A stretch of 64,000 nucleotides of DNA from Notospermus geniculatus. Its lineage: Eukaryota > Nemertea > Pilidiophora > Heteronemertea > Lineidae. Positions within the stretch are counted from its first letter, which is position 1, and each line of letters begins with the position of its first letter. Where the stretch lies: assembly GCA_002633025.1 (NCBI GenBank), contig NMRB01000046.1, positions 241,734 through 305,733 on the forward strand, read 5' to 3'. The notes below the pieces were generated by a model. That model worked only from the letters and a program-made list of their open reading frames with translations. It ran no database searches and was not told the DNA's origin. Positions 24,001-34,188 of the stretch are shown here, in pieces. The translations under genes and the position numbers were made by a program.

Positions 24001-27000
24001 ACTAGTCGCAAACCCGTCGTGAACAAGTCGCCAACTGATCGTAAACTCGTCGTAAAGTCGGTGGATCACCCACATAACTCAGATTGCAAAAATGTTTGGA
24101 TTGCAGAACTTGTGGAAGACAAATGCACAAGTGAGTGACAATGGAGAGAAAGACGCACAACATTTTACAGCCGAGTGGTGAGAGTGAGACTGTGCAAGCA
24201 GACAAGTCGCCAAGGTGACCAAATACTGCAAAGCTGAGGTTTTCTATGGATGAATGTTGAAAAAATACCTCTTCTACAGGTGAAGATTATAATTCATTAC
24301 TCTTGTCATAGCAAATGACATGTAAGCGTTGATCATTGGCAAAGAGATCTGGTCAGAGATACACCAGGTCCATTCAAATGGACTGCTGCATTATTCTGTC
24401 CGGAAATATTGTTGCTAATAGCAACAATATTTCCGGACAGAATAATGCAGCAGTCCACTTGATTTTTTACGGAGTGGATCCGTGTGACAGTGATCACCAC
24501 TTATGTCTAGTCCGTTATGAAGTGTTGACCGGTAAACATGGACAGAATTGAAGAAAGTTTAGGATGAAGCCTATAAATCAGAACTTGAATCACTGCAAGA
24601 TGTAATCACTGACACCACTTCTGACGCTGTTGAAATTCTTGCGTTTGGTGGACTGCCCAGGAGGCCAACCCAGAACCTCTCCAAACCAGGACCTCTGCGG
24701 TCGAGGTGCTGCGACCCCGTTGGCTACACTATCCTGTCATATCCATACCTGGCCGTCCCCACTCTGGCGTTCCTCCTCCACCCATTCCTCATCATAAGAT
24801 TCCTCGAGTACGACACTATCTTCTCCATATTCAGTCTCTGTCTCCTCCTCAGTCTCTTCCTCAGTCTCCTCTTCAGTTTCCTCCTGTAACCATGGCAACA
24901 GCAACAATGGTAGCCACGGCAACACAAATCAATAGAGATTACCCAGAAAAGTTTTCTGTCAGTTTCAACGATGAAAATACAGTGGAACCTCCCTTTGCCT
25001 ACACCTCTCTATTAAGGACACCAAACTTCAGTCCCAAATTGGTCATTTCCGTCCATTTTGACCTCTGTAATCAGGACACCTCTCTGTGAAGGACAGCATC
25101 TGTCAGTCCCAAGGGTGTCCTAATAGAGAGTTTTACTGTATTGACGAGGTTGGTTGCTTACTTGGAAAGAAGTACCGGTATCAGGGGCGGATCCACTATC
25201 TCAGAAAAGAGGGGGCGCACTGTGCTAGAAAGATTGAAATCTGCGGTGAATTTCGATGATTTGCTCTACAAATTTCAGAATTTCACGGTCAATTTTACAG
25301 ATTTGTTGGCCGAAAGGGGGGGGGGGTGCGCCCCTGGATCCGTGCCTAGGTATTGAAAACTTAACTGGAACAAAACCCTTGTTCTTAAGCAAAACAATTC
25401 TTATGATGAGATTGCAGAGGCACAGAAAAGAACAAAGAGGGGCTCCACTGTGTTAAACACTGATGAGGTCAGTTGCTTGTTTGGAAAGAAGTATTGAACC
25501 ATAACTTGAAGAAAAACCTCGATTTTAGCTACAAGGTTGTTATGACAACACTGCAGAGGCACAGAAAAGAGGCGTGTCACACAAAGTCACAACAACAAGG
25601 ATGAAGTTCTGTTTAACTCAATAGCTATCATTATTTGATCACACTCCCAAAAACTGAAACAACATTATGACTCTATTATCAGTACCTCAACTGAGAAGAA
25701 TTTGGTTGGAATATTTCATATTCAGGCATAAACCTGTTGTTGAGCAAACTTCAAAACTCTTTCCCATTCAACATCAAACAGAATGTGGCAGTGAGGACCA
25801 TAGTTTGACGTTGACCTTACCTCCTGATCTTCTTCAGCACTCTCGTATTCAGAATGATCACCTGCGCATGACAGAAAGAAGAGTCAGACTTTGGAAAAGT
25901 TTACCGGGTCTGGAACTCCATTACTCAAGCTAAATCTACCAAGGGCATTCTTGCTTTAGCCAAAAACAGTTCTGTGCTAGCCTCAAGTCCTGACCCAATG
26001 GTTAGCAATAGCCTAGATACAATCGGAGTCATCCCTAGGGTTTCCGCCAGAAAAAATATTTAGGGGGGGCACAATGCGGGTGCCTCCGGCCGAAGTGGGG
26101 GTCTGGGGGCTCTCCCCAGAAAATTTTTTCCCTAGAAGACTGGAGATGCATTTTCCAAGCATTTCAGAGCTTAAAACTTCCTGTGTAGAGATCTTTGTTC
26201 AACTGTTGTATCTCTTGAAGGAAAATAAGGGCAATTTAAAGACACTGCTCTGCAATTTAACAGGGTTCTCATTTGGAAAATTGCCTTAGCACACAAAAAA
26301 TGCTTCTGTCACTGAACTTAGCATATTTTCTGAGCTTCTCTCAATACTAGTAGCACAAAAATGTGCTTTGCCTCTTGAACTTAGCACACAAAACGTGCTT
26401 ATCCCACGTTAACTAAGGCGTATTTCTAGCTTCCCTAAATGTGCAGATGTGGCCCATAGACATTGGGTGAGCTCTTACTATAGTATTGTCAGGTCACTGC
26501 CATCTTCAACCATCAAGGGTTAATTTGTCCTACGTAGCCTATCACACAAAGGCGAAGTGACTCTGGGCCTTTGAAAATATAGGCCTGTTTCATCCAGCTC
26601 TCCACAAGTCAGAGCAGTAGCAGACGACATTCTCATCAAAACTCAAACCTCCGTCAGACATCAAAAGGATGCCGTGTGCCACTTGTGTTTATGACCCGTC
26701 AATCATTCTATTCCACGAACTGACTGCGTTGGCCGAGTGCCAACGTTGGCACTGACAACCGTCTGACTCATGGAACTTGCTGAATGTTTGATAAGACACC
26801 TGTAGGTCAATATACAATGAATCACTACCAAGTTGAGGTGAGATGGAGCTCAGCCTGGGAAGTATGCTGAATGAGAGATGCGCAAAGGACTGCGTAGTTC
26901 ACCGCTCTGAAGCAAGCATGGTCGGGCGTAATTCAGCAGATTCAGTGCAATGATTTTGGGTTGCGCTCAGCAAAAGGAAGCAGGCGCACAGAAGTGCTTC

Positions 27001-28014
27001 TGCTCTGATTAAAAGGCGCAGAAATGACGTTTTTGATAATTAAATNCTGTACATTGGTTTGTTGACTTCCGCAGCGAAAGGTCACATGGGAGTTGATGGT
27101 TCGAAAGGTCGAACTCATTTGAATAATTAATATAATCATCGGATGTTTCTTCGTCACCAAAAGAATCAACTTTCGCCAATGCGCATGCGCAGAAGGCGTG
27201 TTTGAGCAATCGGAAACACTCGGCGATTTCCGTTGACAGGCGAGGCCAACGCCGAAAGTGACGTCATCAAAACATTATGGCAGCCAAGTTCGGCGCAATG
27301 CAAGATCGCGTCGAAAAAAAGAAATTAAACCTGTGTGTTCTGGTCAGATTACAATCAAAATGGTCCAGTCACCTAATGTTTAATATGAACATTACAAATA
27401 TTTGGTGTTAAAAGCGATTTCCACTGTAGGTTTTCGAGATATTCACAATAAAAGTGCGGCGTGTTTGACTAATTGATATGCAAATTTCCGTCATACACTA
27501 GTCCCGTATGGAATAGGCAGGTTGTATCCGGTCGTAGAATCATAACATCTGTGTTATGTTCGGAGACCGGAGTTTTCGGTCTAAGGCTACTCCTACTGCT
27601 GCACCGCACGACTTGGCCTTGGGATCGGAGAGCGAGAGGGCAATCAATAATCATCAAAATAAAATAAATAGCAGCCTCCCTAGGTCAAATAATGAATGGA
27701 TAGCTTCGGCCTAGCTCTACAACACTGCACTTCAGTGCACTAGGCCTATACCTCCTGTATGCATGACATCATGTGCATGCCAGGCGCCAGGCATGGGCTT
27801 GTCAACCATGATTTTCCAGACTGAAATGTCTTCCTTATAAAATGTCAATTTACTCAGTAACCAGAAGGAGCATGGATCATATTTTTTCCATACGTACTCC
27901 TTCAGATAAACTCTTCGATAAATCGCCTGATTTATTCCCAGCCGACGCCTCTTCATCCGTTATTTCTGAGTCAGAATGCGAAGAATTCCTTCGCCTTCGA
28001 CGTCGGTCCGCCAT
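15032..28014 (-). CDS. CASC3: CASC3 / Barentsz (MLN51), exon-junction-complex core component
   Basis: Binds eIF4A3 and RNA in the exon junction complex and acts in mRNA localisation, translation and decay. Exons on the minus strand are 27894-28014 (or 27898-28014), 25821-25861, 24749-24883, 23065-23201, 22093-22275, 20297-21174, 19555-19752, 19322-19420, 18966-19213, 18060-18185, 17461-17589 and 15032-15154. They total 2418 nt (805 aa), all GT-AG and in phase. Start MADRRRRRR, then an acidic EETEEE run and ERQSGDGQ. The SELOR core spans about residues 116-205, with NPAYIPRRGAFYEHD, KKLWKDEGKW and YGYDIRS. An RG/YHNNRG-repeat exon contains EKKSYSRDRR. A Pro-rich tail has RYSSQRQR, TYYSPEAQQ and SPARRPK. 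Two extra C-terminal exons (DLETSEKN.. and DVKRDAKV..) extend beyond the vertebrate end as I recall it. One small exon seen in the second copy (41070-41106) is absent here. The start overlaps a YY1-like AAAATGGCGGAC. Confidence 0.92.
15701..16039. repeat. MITE, TGTGACCC-ended family 2, long copy
   Basis: Left end TGTGACCCTGTGCCACAAAA and right end TTTTTATAGCGGAGGGTCACA-type are inverted. Inner segments (ACCAGTGTAAAGTCGCACGG and its reverse, ATGACACCAGGAGATAAAG and its reverse) extend the fold over most of its 339 bp. It lies in the last CASC3 intron. Confidence 0.65.
16341..16527. repeat. Imperfect foldback in the last CASC3 intron
   Basis: TATCCATAGGCTGGTCCCTT..GGCAT near 16341-16367 is matched in inverse by ATGCC..AAGGGAACAGTCTATGGATA near 16498-16525. 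The 124-codon open frame here has no recognisable protein features and is treated as incidental. Confidence 0.4.
16904..17096. repeat. MITE family 1, uninterrupted copy
   Basis: 193 bp with inverted ends TGCGACCCGCTCCAGCAAAA and TTTTGCTAGATCGGGTCACA. It serves as the empty-site reference for the nested insertion at 7171-7292. Confidence 0.7.
18242..18860. repeat. 39-bp minisatellite in CASC3 intron, about 16 units
   Basis: The repeat unit AGGCCTGGTGCCACCGTGAC plus CACCAGGAGTGGCACACGA is 39 bp, exactly 13 codons. Unit variants alternate AGGCCTGG and AGATCTGG starts. Because the unit is a multiple of three and lacks stops, several frames on both strands stay open for 100-250 codons. None is in phase with the flanking CASC3 exon, which ends with an ordinary acceptor at 18186, so I do not call it coding. 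Confidence 0.85.
19898..20064. repeat. Foldback element in CASC3 intron
   Basis: GCAACACCTGACGGGACAGC at the left is inverted at the right as GCTGTCCCGTCAGGTGCTGC. The interior contains TCATGACGTCATGA and A-rich/T-rich inverse blocks. Confidence 0.6.
20130..20268. repeat. Foldback element next to CASC3 exon 7 donor
   Basis: CCTAAGCCTAAGAATCCATT.. and ..AATGGATTCTTAGCCTTAGG are inverted, with GTGATTTTC/GAAAATCGC inside. It ends under 30 bases from the splice donor of the long RG-rich exon. Confidence 0.6.
21421..21663. other. Assembly gap (243 N)
   Basis: Run of N in the CASC3 intron between the RG-rich exon and the second SELOR exon. Open frames crossing it are meaningless. Confidence 1.
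22577..22820. repeat. MITE present only in unit A
   Basis: Inverted ends AGGGCTCCGCAGACTGGCGA and TCGCCAGTGTGCGGAGCCCT, 244 bp. The corresponding place in unit B (~35770) lacks this element and about 190 further bases of flank. Confidence 0.65.
23350..23600 (-). repeat. tRNA-derived SINE
   Basis: Read on the minus strand, the head (about 23522-23600) has a tRNA-like A box (TAGCCGAGTGGTT) and B box (GGTTCGAATCC). The tail contains GCCGTGGTGCCTTGTACC and GGGCAAGTAAAAGACCCCA. The same tail occurs behind a different tRNA-like head at 35932-36211. The unit B equivalent is about 36605-36823, where the head is broken by a MITE. Confidence 0.6.
23662..24074. mobile_element. Harbinger-like MITE, unit A only, with TAA target duplication
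   Basis: 413 bp with ends TGCGGGTGATCCAC and GTGGATCACCCACA, flanked by TAA on both sides (23659-23661, 24075-24077). Unit B has a single TAA at the equivalent position and no insert, so this is a clean filled/empty pair. The 3-bp TAA duplication is typical of PIF/Harbinger elements. The interior consists of many direct and inverted copies of words such as GTCGTCAACTAGTCGCAAAC. Confidence 0.75.
24379..24457. repeat. Perfect 38-bp-arm palindrome in unit A
   Basis: Arms 24379-24416 and 24420-24457 are exact inverse copies around a 3-base loop, centred on TATTGTTGCT-AAT-AGCAACAATA. In unit B the same palindrome (about 37432-37525) has its centre enlarged by an extra GTTGCTATTAGCAACAATA-type segment. 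Confidence 0.8.
24976..25140. repeat. Dispersed repeat with TACAGT / ACTGTA ends
   Basis: CAGTGGAACCTCCC..CTCTCTATTAAGGACACC at the left and GGTGTCCTAATAGAGAG..ACTGTA at the right are imperfect inverse copies. A relative is at 60112-60320 and the unit B copy at about 38050-38217. Confidence 0.5.
25185..25350. repeat. GGATCC-ACCCCT family element, unit A copy
   Basis: Ends GGGGCGGATCCACTATCTCA and CGCCCCTGGATCCG are loosely inverse. Unit B carries its own copy at 38255-38410. Confidence 0.5.
26263..27595. other. Stretch of unit A with no counterpart in unit B
   Basis: The flanks match unit B up to 40880 and again from 42248, but these ~1.3 kb do not match B's ~1.37 kb between those points. 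A single N at 27046 marks an uncertain join. No exon is visible here, whereas B's version contains a small CASC3 exon. It includes TGTGCT/AGCACA direct repeats at 26290-26400. Confidence 0.6.
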
Positions 28015-29733
28015 TTTTTTCTTTAGTTTCCGCCTATACAGCCGAACTTTCGAATTTTCGCTCAACCGTGCTCGGTAAATTAAAACTCCATCAACATCTT
28101 CATATTATTTATTCTGTAATAAACAGTTGGGATTTTGTGTTTTATTCCTAATTTCAAAATGAACACTTTGCATGAGTGCTGGGTGAGCGGAATTGAATCA
28201 ACGGTCCGAAATATATCGCCGTCTGCTAGTGACATCTGGCGGATTTTCGAAGAATCAAAGGATAGTGCATTATATGGGCCGTTATAACGGCAAATAAATG
28301 CGTTGCAACGTTGTTCATCATCTCTAGTCATTATAATGTGACCTCGGGTCATAGCTGACAAAAACTTGGGTGGTGATGCAGTCATAACGATGATCTCGAG
28401 TCACAGCTAGGCCTAATATAACGCTCACAGAGTGCCGCGAATAGGCCCCAAGACCACCACAACGTGGGGCAAAATCTGGCAAAAGAAACAAGACAAAAAG
28501 CTAACAATTTAAAGGACCACGGTATTTCCACTTTTTCTCGACAGCCGGCACCACCACACGACTCTCCAACCCAGGGATTAACTACGTTGTCGGCGATTTG
28601 ACCCAATTTACAACATTTTTGTAGTTCGTCTTACTGTCGCTGGGTGGCTCCCTCTACATCGGCAGTCAAATAACGCATTTGAGATCCAATACCGTGCTTC
28701 TTTAAGAAAGGGGCAGGAAACCAAAACAAGCCTGATTTGGTTAAGTTTGGATTTATTCGTATGAAAAAAGTTTATAGTACCTCTGCATATACAAGTAATA
28801 CATTAACTTTATACAATCCTCAATAATTTGTGTCATTATTAACTAAGTTATGAACATATAATCACTACACATGGTTGAATTAAACCAGTTCCCCTTTAAA
28901 GGTGCAACAGTTTGTGGAGGAAATAGAAAGTTCAGGAAAGGGAGACGTTACTGCCGTTAGAGGAAGCGGTCCTTGAACGTCACAAAATTTGACGTCACAG
29001 ACATAAGCAATGGTCTTCACGTCATATGAACAAGGTACGGTATGTGCTTTTCTTCTCTGTAACGTCAAATGTTTTGGCGTTCTGTGGCCGCTAACTGTTG
29101 GTGGGGACATCGCCACTTCTCCACGGAAAGATGTCGCTGCGACCGTATCAGGCCTTTTCATTTTCTTCAGGACGTCATCTCCGTGGCAATAGGAGGTGCG
29201 AGCATGAAGCCACGACGTCACGGCAATGTGACGTTGACGTTCCGTACAACGTCACAGTGGAAAAGTGGATACGGTCGCAGCGCCACCCTGATGATAGAAA
29301 CAAAATGGCTACAACCCCATTAGATCAATGCTTGGTAGAAGGTCAGGACCTTGTTACTTCACACCACAGCATATAACTGCGCTGTCAGAATCCTGTAAGT
29401 TTCACACTTCCTCTCACCTCCTCTGCCCAAGCAGAGAATTCTCCAACTAAATCTAATCGGAACGTCAGGCCTTAAAACCACCAACACATGATCATAGCTA
29501 TATCATCAGATAACAAAACATGATTTTCGATCGCTTCAGGGTATTTCTGGGTGATAAAATTTTATGAAGGAGCTACCCAAGCTAGTTTTCAATGAACCAA
29601 ACCAAACATTACCACACATGACTTGCACCAGTTTTTTTTTCCAAAACTTAAATTCAGACAATTTGACACCATGACACCATTCATTATTTCTTCAATTTTT
29701 TTCTAATAACAAAGCCAGAAGGAAAACAACCAT

Positions 29734-29775
29734 AAAATGTACGGAAGGTACATTAAAATGTACGGAAGGTACATT
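29734..29775. repeat. 21-bp tandem repeat, 2 units (unit A allele)
   Basis: Two copies of AAAATGTACGGAAGGTACAT+T. The unit B locus (43714-43818) has five. The unit contains the inverse pair TGTAC/GTACA. Confidence 0.8.
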
Positions 29776-30933
29776 CCGAGCACATTATATGTACTTAGTT
29801 CACATTTAATATTAAGTACCCTTTGTATTTGTATTGAAATTGTTGCAATTCACAATTTCCACCATTTTAATTCAGGAAATAAAACTGATCATACGAGCGC
29901 GAAGAAGCCATGATTTAGGAGTTATATCTGTGACGGGTTTTTGAATGATGAGGTATCAACCACAAAGTAATTCAAGACACAAGGCTTTGACTTGGTCCAG
30001 AAGGTTCTCTACTTCATTATAGAGGCTATGCAATGATGTCATCCTGGTGGCCATTCTGGAGGCCACAGGGCGCAGAGGTGTGAGCCGACCGTGACGTACT
30101 TGCGTGAAGTGTGCCACGCCATTGTTTGACGTAATGTCATTGGGGGATGCACGGCTCATTTTGCTGCGCCTCTGCAGCATGTGTACTCCATTATGGCAGC
30201 TTGTGACGTCATATGCAAAGCCTCTATGATCTGCTCTCAGAATTCCTTTCTCCAACACCAACGTTTTTCATCTGCTGGGTCACGTCTCGGAGCTTATTAT
30301 CACACTTTATACTGCCTCGTACCACATCTACCCCCAGCANTAACGCTACTTACTGATTCAACTAAATCATAATCTTTGAAGGCCATTTATACCAACCTAC
30401 ATTACAACAAAGTCTGGAATAATCATAATACTGGTGTTAGGGCAAAATATCTCCAACTTAGCTGTTCAGGGGACTTCGTTGTTGGACTTGAAGTGCTGTC
30501 AAAATATCAATCAGTGTTTGCAATAAACCCAGAGAGATGAACAACCAATTGTTTTAAAATATAAAGACACTCATCAGCCAAAATTCAGTGACCTACGTGT
30601 TAGTCTTGACCGTTTCTAAAGCTGAAGGCATCTGTGCAGTGTTCATCATTAAGTCAGTATCTGTGAAAAATAAATCCAAGTTCTAAGAATACCTCGACCG
30701 AAAACCTACGTGTCTTCTACAAGAATCAGAACCTCCCTACGGTTAACACACGTGCATGGATTCACAATGATGAGTCTGCATGAAAGCAAGCAGTCACGAC
30801 AGGTTAAAACTCGGCAGAACATGCAAGCCTCTCTCTCACAGGCTCAACCGACAGGGTTAGGGTAGAGCCTAAAACCAAAGTGTTCCCAGCAGCTCGGCTC
30901 CACAGACAAATCCCAAATTGACGTAAACGAGAA

Positions 30934-31129
30934 AGATCTGCGCACTTCCGCTGAAATCACAAACACAACCTCAATCTGAAACTGAATGACGTGAGGCAGC
31001 AAATCCCACAAAAGTGACTTCGACGACGTTGCATCAGAGTCGACCATAGCTGAATCATGGATTGCGTCACGTCAGGTGGTTTCAGATCGAGGTTGTGGTT
31101 GCGATTTCGGCGGAAGTGCACAGATCTGC
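30934..31129. repeat. MITE in the intergenic region (also in unit B)
   Basis: AGATCTGCGCACTTCCGCTG at the left is matched inversely by CGGAAGTGCACAGATCT at the right. AACCTCAATCTGAAAC and GTTTCAGATCGAGGTT extend the pairing. The unit B copy (about 45000-45170) has lost part of its left arm. Confidence 0.6.
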
Positions 31130-31518
31130 ATACTGAATCCTCTATTGGCCATTTAGAATAATTCTACTTGAGTAATCATTTCTAAGATATGAAGACCATT
31201 TTTTTGGACGATCATCACCGTAAAGGAAGATCCAACCCGTCGACTGGCTGAATATATATCAAGCATGCACAACCTGAATTCAACTTGAATATAGAACATC
31301 CAAGCTGTCATGAGCAGGCTTTTATTCATTGTCTAGGCCACTATCAAGACCTACAGCCCCAGATTCAACAATAATCCAGATAATATAATGTTTTTTCCTC
31401 GTTGAATGAACTAGAGACTACAGATCCCTAAGTCAGCTATACAATACAGAGAGGTTTACATAAACTCACCCACCGACTCGTAACTCGAGACAGGCAGGTT
31501 TCAAATCCCTGCAACAAC

Positions 31519-31761
31519 CAGTGTTCTAGCCAGGCCAGTTTCACAGGGCGGTACCACCCTGTGCAAAATTCAGAGGTCATTTTACCACCCTGTTCAAATT
31601 TTTACCACCCTGTTTAAAAATGTAACTTGCAATGCATTTTCTATTACACCACCCTGTTTGAATTTCACTCCCACCCTGTCTGAAAATACAGGGCCTTAAA
31701 ATCACAGGAAAATGCAGTCATCCCACTCTGTTTGGAAAAACTTCTGGCTAGAACAGTGTTC
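31519..31761. repeat. Element with repeated ACCACCCTGTTT motif (also in unit B)
   Basis: The ends CAGTGTTCTAGCCAG and CTGGCTAGAACAGTGTT are inverse. Between them CACCCTGT recurs at least six times. The unit B copy is at 45556-45801. Confidence 0.6.
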
Positions 31762-32599
31762 CGAGAGGAGAATTGTGTACCATCGAGAAATATAAACCTA
31801 TCTTGAGTCTGAAGACTGTAGGCCTTGATTTAATCACAGAACTCATTCTCAGGTACGAAATCGGATGAAATTCTTTGCCCATTTAGTTTCTGCGACTTCC
31901 GAAATAGAGAATTTCCTGTGTGATCAATCGGACGATCCAGAATAAATCTTCCAAGATTTGCAATTTATCAGGTATTCAATGCAGAAGATCATTGACTACC
32001 TGATCACGACTGATCAGACCGAGCGAGCCCTGAATGAGTTCATCCGTGAAAATCCTAGAGTTCTGCTGGGAATGACAACAAGCCCAGAAGTACAATATAA
32101 CCCCACCAGATGGCAGGTCTATCTCTCATAGACGTTCCTCCTCTGTCCCACAATTCCTCTGCCGTTTCCTACTACGATATCTCGGTTAACAAAGCCTCAA
32201 TCATCTTAAAATCTGAAAATGGCGGAACCGGCAGGAGGAGGAGTTCTTGAGAGACGAATGAGTTGAGCACCATAATGATAATCATCTAGGACATGACGCC
32301 GAAGACTGGATTGTGACGACAGATACTTGGGCCGTGCTCATCGTAGTCGGCCTTCGTGTGACAAACTTGATAGAATTCGGGCTGAAAAGAGATGAAATAT
32401 GAGTGATCAGCTGTTCTGAGTGAAGTTCCAGTACGTTGAATTCAACTTGTAAAGTGAAGACGAACCATGGTAAGATTTTTTAACTAAAAAAAAAAAGAAA
32501 AAAAAATTATCTCAGGAGTGCAAGCGCCCACTTAGGGCATTATAGCTACTCATCAAACAATATTGGACGATATTAATGATATGTAGGAGGAAACCTGAG

Positions 32600-32745
32600 C
32601 CCCCGGAGAAAACCTACGATGTCGAGGAGAGATCGCCCTCTCTACCACATAAAGCCACTTGCACGACCGGGGATCAAACCCGCGACCTCAGTGGTGGCAG
32701 GCGCCGATGTTTCCACTGCGCCACCCCGACACTACTACATGTATA
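32600..32745 (-). repeat. tRNA-derived SINE near the Arp3 end (unit A)
   Basis: On the minus strand GGGGTGGCGCAGTGG (A-box like) and GGGTTTGATCCCCGG (B-box like) form a tRNA-like head, followed by GGTAGAGAGGGCGATCTCTC and a TTTTCTCCGG..GGTTTCCTCC tail. It lies in the last Arp3 intron. The unit B copy is at 46905-47060, so it predates the duplication or divergence of the two units. Confidence 0.6.
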
Positions 32746-33879
32746 CTGTTCAAGTAAAACTCCAGAAGTCATACATTCTACATACTGCAGACCACTTACC
32801 GTAGATGCCAACATGCTCCCACCAAACCAGACTGCATAGCGCTGCATATGATGTGTTATCACTTGGACCTCAATTGGAGTCGGCTGAAAAATGAACATCG
32901 TGCGTCGTGTAGCAAGGTTTGAACCATTTTGAAAATTTGTTCCTCCCTTTTTCACTACTTTGGTGACAGCAATCTGAGAGGTCTTACTTCCGAGGATGCA
33001 GTGATGAGGCAGTCACAATCCTCTCTCCATACAGACCATTCTCACTTCTCTAAACCCAGGGTTCAACATCTCTCGTTTAAATCTTAGAAGCCCGATGGAG
33101 GCTTCAATGGTATTTGCACAAATGCCACCAGGATTCAAACCCTCAGGCCCGGTTGGACCAGCCATGCTTAAAATTGAATTTGAGGTTAACCTCAGCTGAG
33201 TAAGACTTAAAAGTCGAGTACGGTCCCTCTTGCACCAAATATTCACATTCTTGAGTATGACTTTGAGCATGAGAATAGCTGGCGCAACACAATTAGAGTT
33301 TGAGAATGACTTTGAGGTTAGTTTGAGCACGAGGTCGACCTTAAAGGAGTTAGACGCCGAAGTTGTAAACAAGCTGGTTTGTTTACAAATATGGTCGGCA
33401 AACTAGTTTTATTCCTTCGTGCAGGTGGCAGCACCTGTGATTGTCAGACTGGTTCCCGGTCCGATGCAACTCACTCACGATATTCACGTCAGTACATATC
33501 ACCGACAATAGGTGGCAGCACCGCAGGCTTCCGTGGATAGAGAACCAGTGAGTGAGTGTTTACAACTTCGGCGTCTAACTCCTTTAAGTATAACTGGTGC
33601 AACCGGCCTTAGAGTTGAGAATAACTCAACAACAAGCTGGCATGAATCAGTACTGTCAGTCGGAGGCTTCAAGACACGAGATGATCTGACTTTCCCCACA
33701 CGAACCTTTAATCTCCCTCCACTGAGTTCCTCACTCAGTTTTAGTCTAGCTTCTGTCACGCGTTTGACGTCACGCTGAAGACGTCGGCCGAAGTCACGGA
33801 ACATCGTTGAGCCACCAGATAGGACAATATTCTGAGGAAAAAAAGAACCAAACTATCCATTAGACCAAGATAACTCAGG

Positions 33880-34033
33880 CAGGGGAGGGCAAACGCCCCC
33901 TTTCAGCCAACAAATCTATAAAATCGACAGTGAAATTCTGAAATTTGGAGCAAATCACTGAAATTCGCTGCCGATTTCAATGTTTCTAGCACAGTGCGCC
34001 CCTCTTTTCCGAAATCGTGGATCCGCCCCTGTT
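33880..34033. mobile_element. GGATCC-ACCCCT family element, unit A only
   Basis: Inserted in the Arp3 intron between exons 8 and 9 of unit A. The equivalent place in unit B (about 47668) reads straight from GATAACTC to the flank. It ends GTGGATCCGCCCCTGTTA. Confidence 0.6.
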
Positions 34034-34185
34034 ACTCTTCTCGTTTTAACAACTATGGAAAAATCTTTCTTATAGTGCAAATAGTTTGGAGGATTTTTAG
34101 AAGACTCTGGCCTCACTTACCTTATACAAGCCTCTCCTATTATCAATTGGACAGTTCTGAATCACATTGTCAACGACCTCTGAGA

Positions 34186-34188
34186 TAG
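34186..34188. other. Junction of the tandem duplication, inside two coding exons
   Basis: Arp3 exon 8 sequence ends at 34186 (equivalent to 47818), one unmatched A is at 34187, and CASC3 exon 7 sequence starts at 34188 (equivalent to 20560). There is no N and no homology overlap of note. On the minus strand the frame runs SRNDS (CASC3) into ISEVVDN (Arp3). Confidence 0.8.

Larger units (their letters stand above)
28015..32285. other. CASC3-Arp3 intergenic region, unit A
   Basis: Contains the CASC3 5' flank and the Arp3 3' flank, both read leftward. No coding exons are recognised. It holds a nested inverted-repeat cluster at 28930-29320 (rich in GACGTCA), a 21-bp minisatellite, MITEs at 30934-31129 and 31519-31761, and a single N at 30340. 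28244-28715 is missing from unit B at its N (42890). Confidence 0.5.
20560..34186. repeat. Unit A of the ~13.6-kb tandem duplication
   Basis: From inside CASC3 exon 7 to inside Arp3 exon 8, matching 34188-47818 in order and orientation. Exon-level identity is high. Introns and intergenic DNA differ by substitutions and by insertions listed separately. It contains a 243-base N gap and single N's at 27046 and 30340. Confidence 0.85.
32286..34186 (-). pseudogene. ACTR3: 3'-terminal fragment of Arp3 (unit A copy)
   Basis: Four Arp3 exons in order: 34121-34186 (partial, beginning within [11 protein letters not shown]), 33706-33831 ([12 protein letters not shown]), 32800-32883 ([14 protein letters not shown]) and 32286-32381 ([14 protein letters not shown], stop). 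Splice sites and frames are intact and the encoded residues match the complete gene at 46608-52494. The first seven exons and the start are missing. Instead it is fused in frame to the CASC3 exon of unit B. It is a fragment produced by the tandem duplication, or an allele of the complete gene's end misplaced by assembly. Confidence 0.85.

Noticed and set aside
23650-24075. CRISPR-like array of ~20-bp repeats
   Set aside because: Words occur in both orientations without regular spacers, are bounded by inverted ends and a TAA duplication, and lie in a eukaryotic intron.
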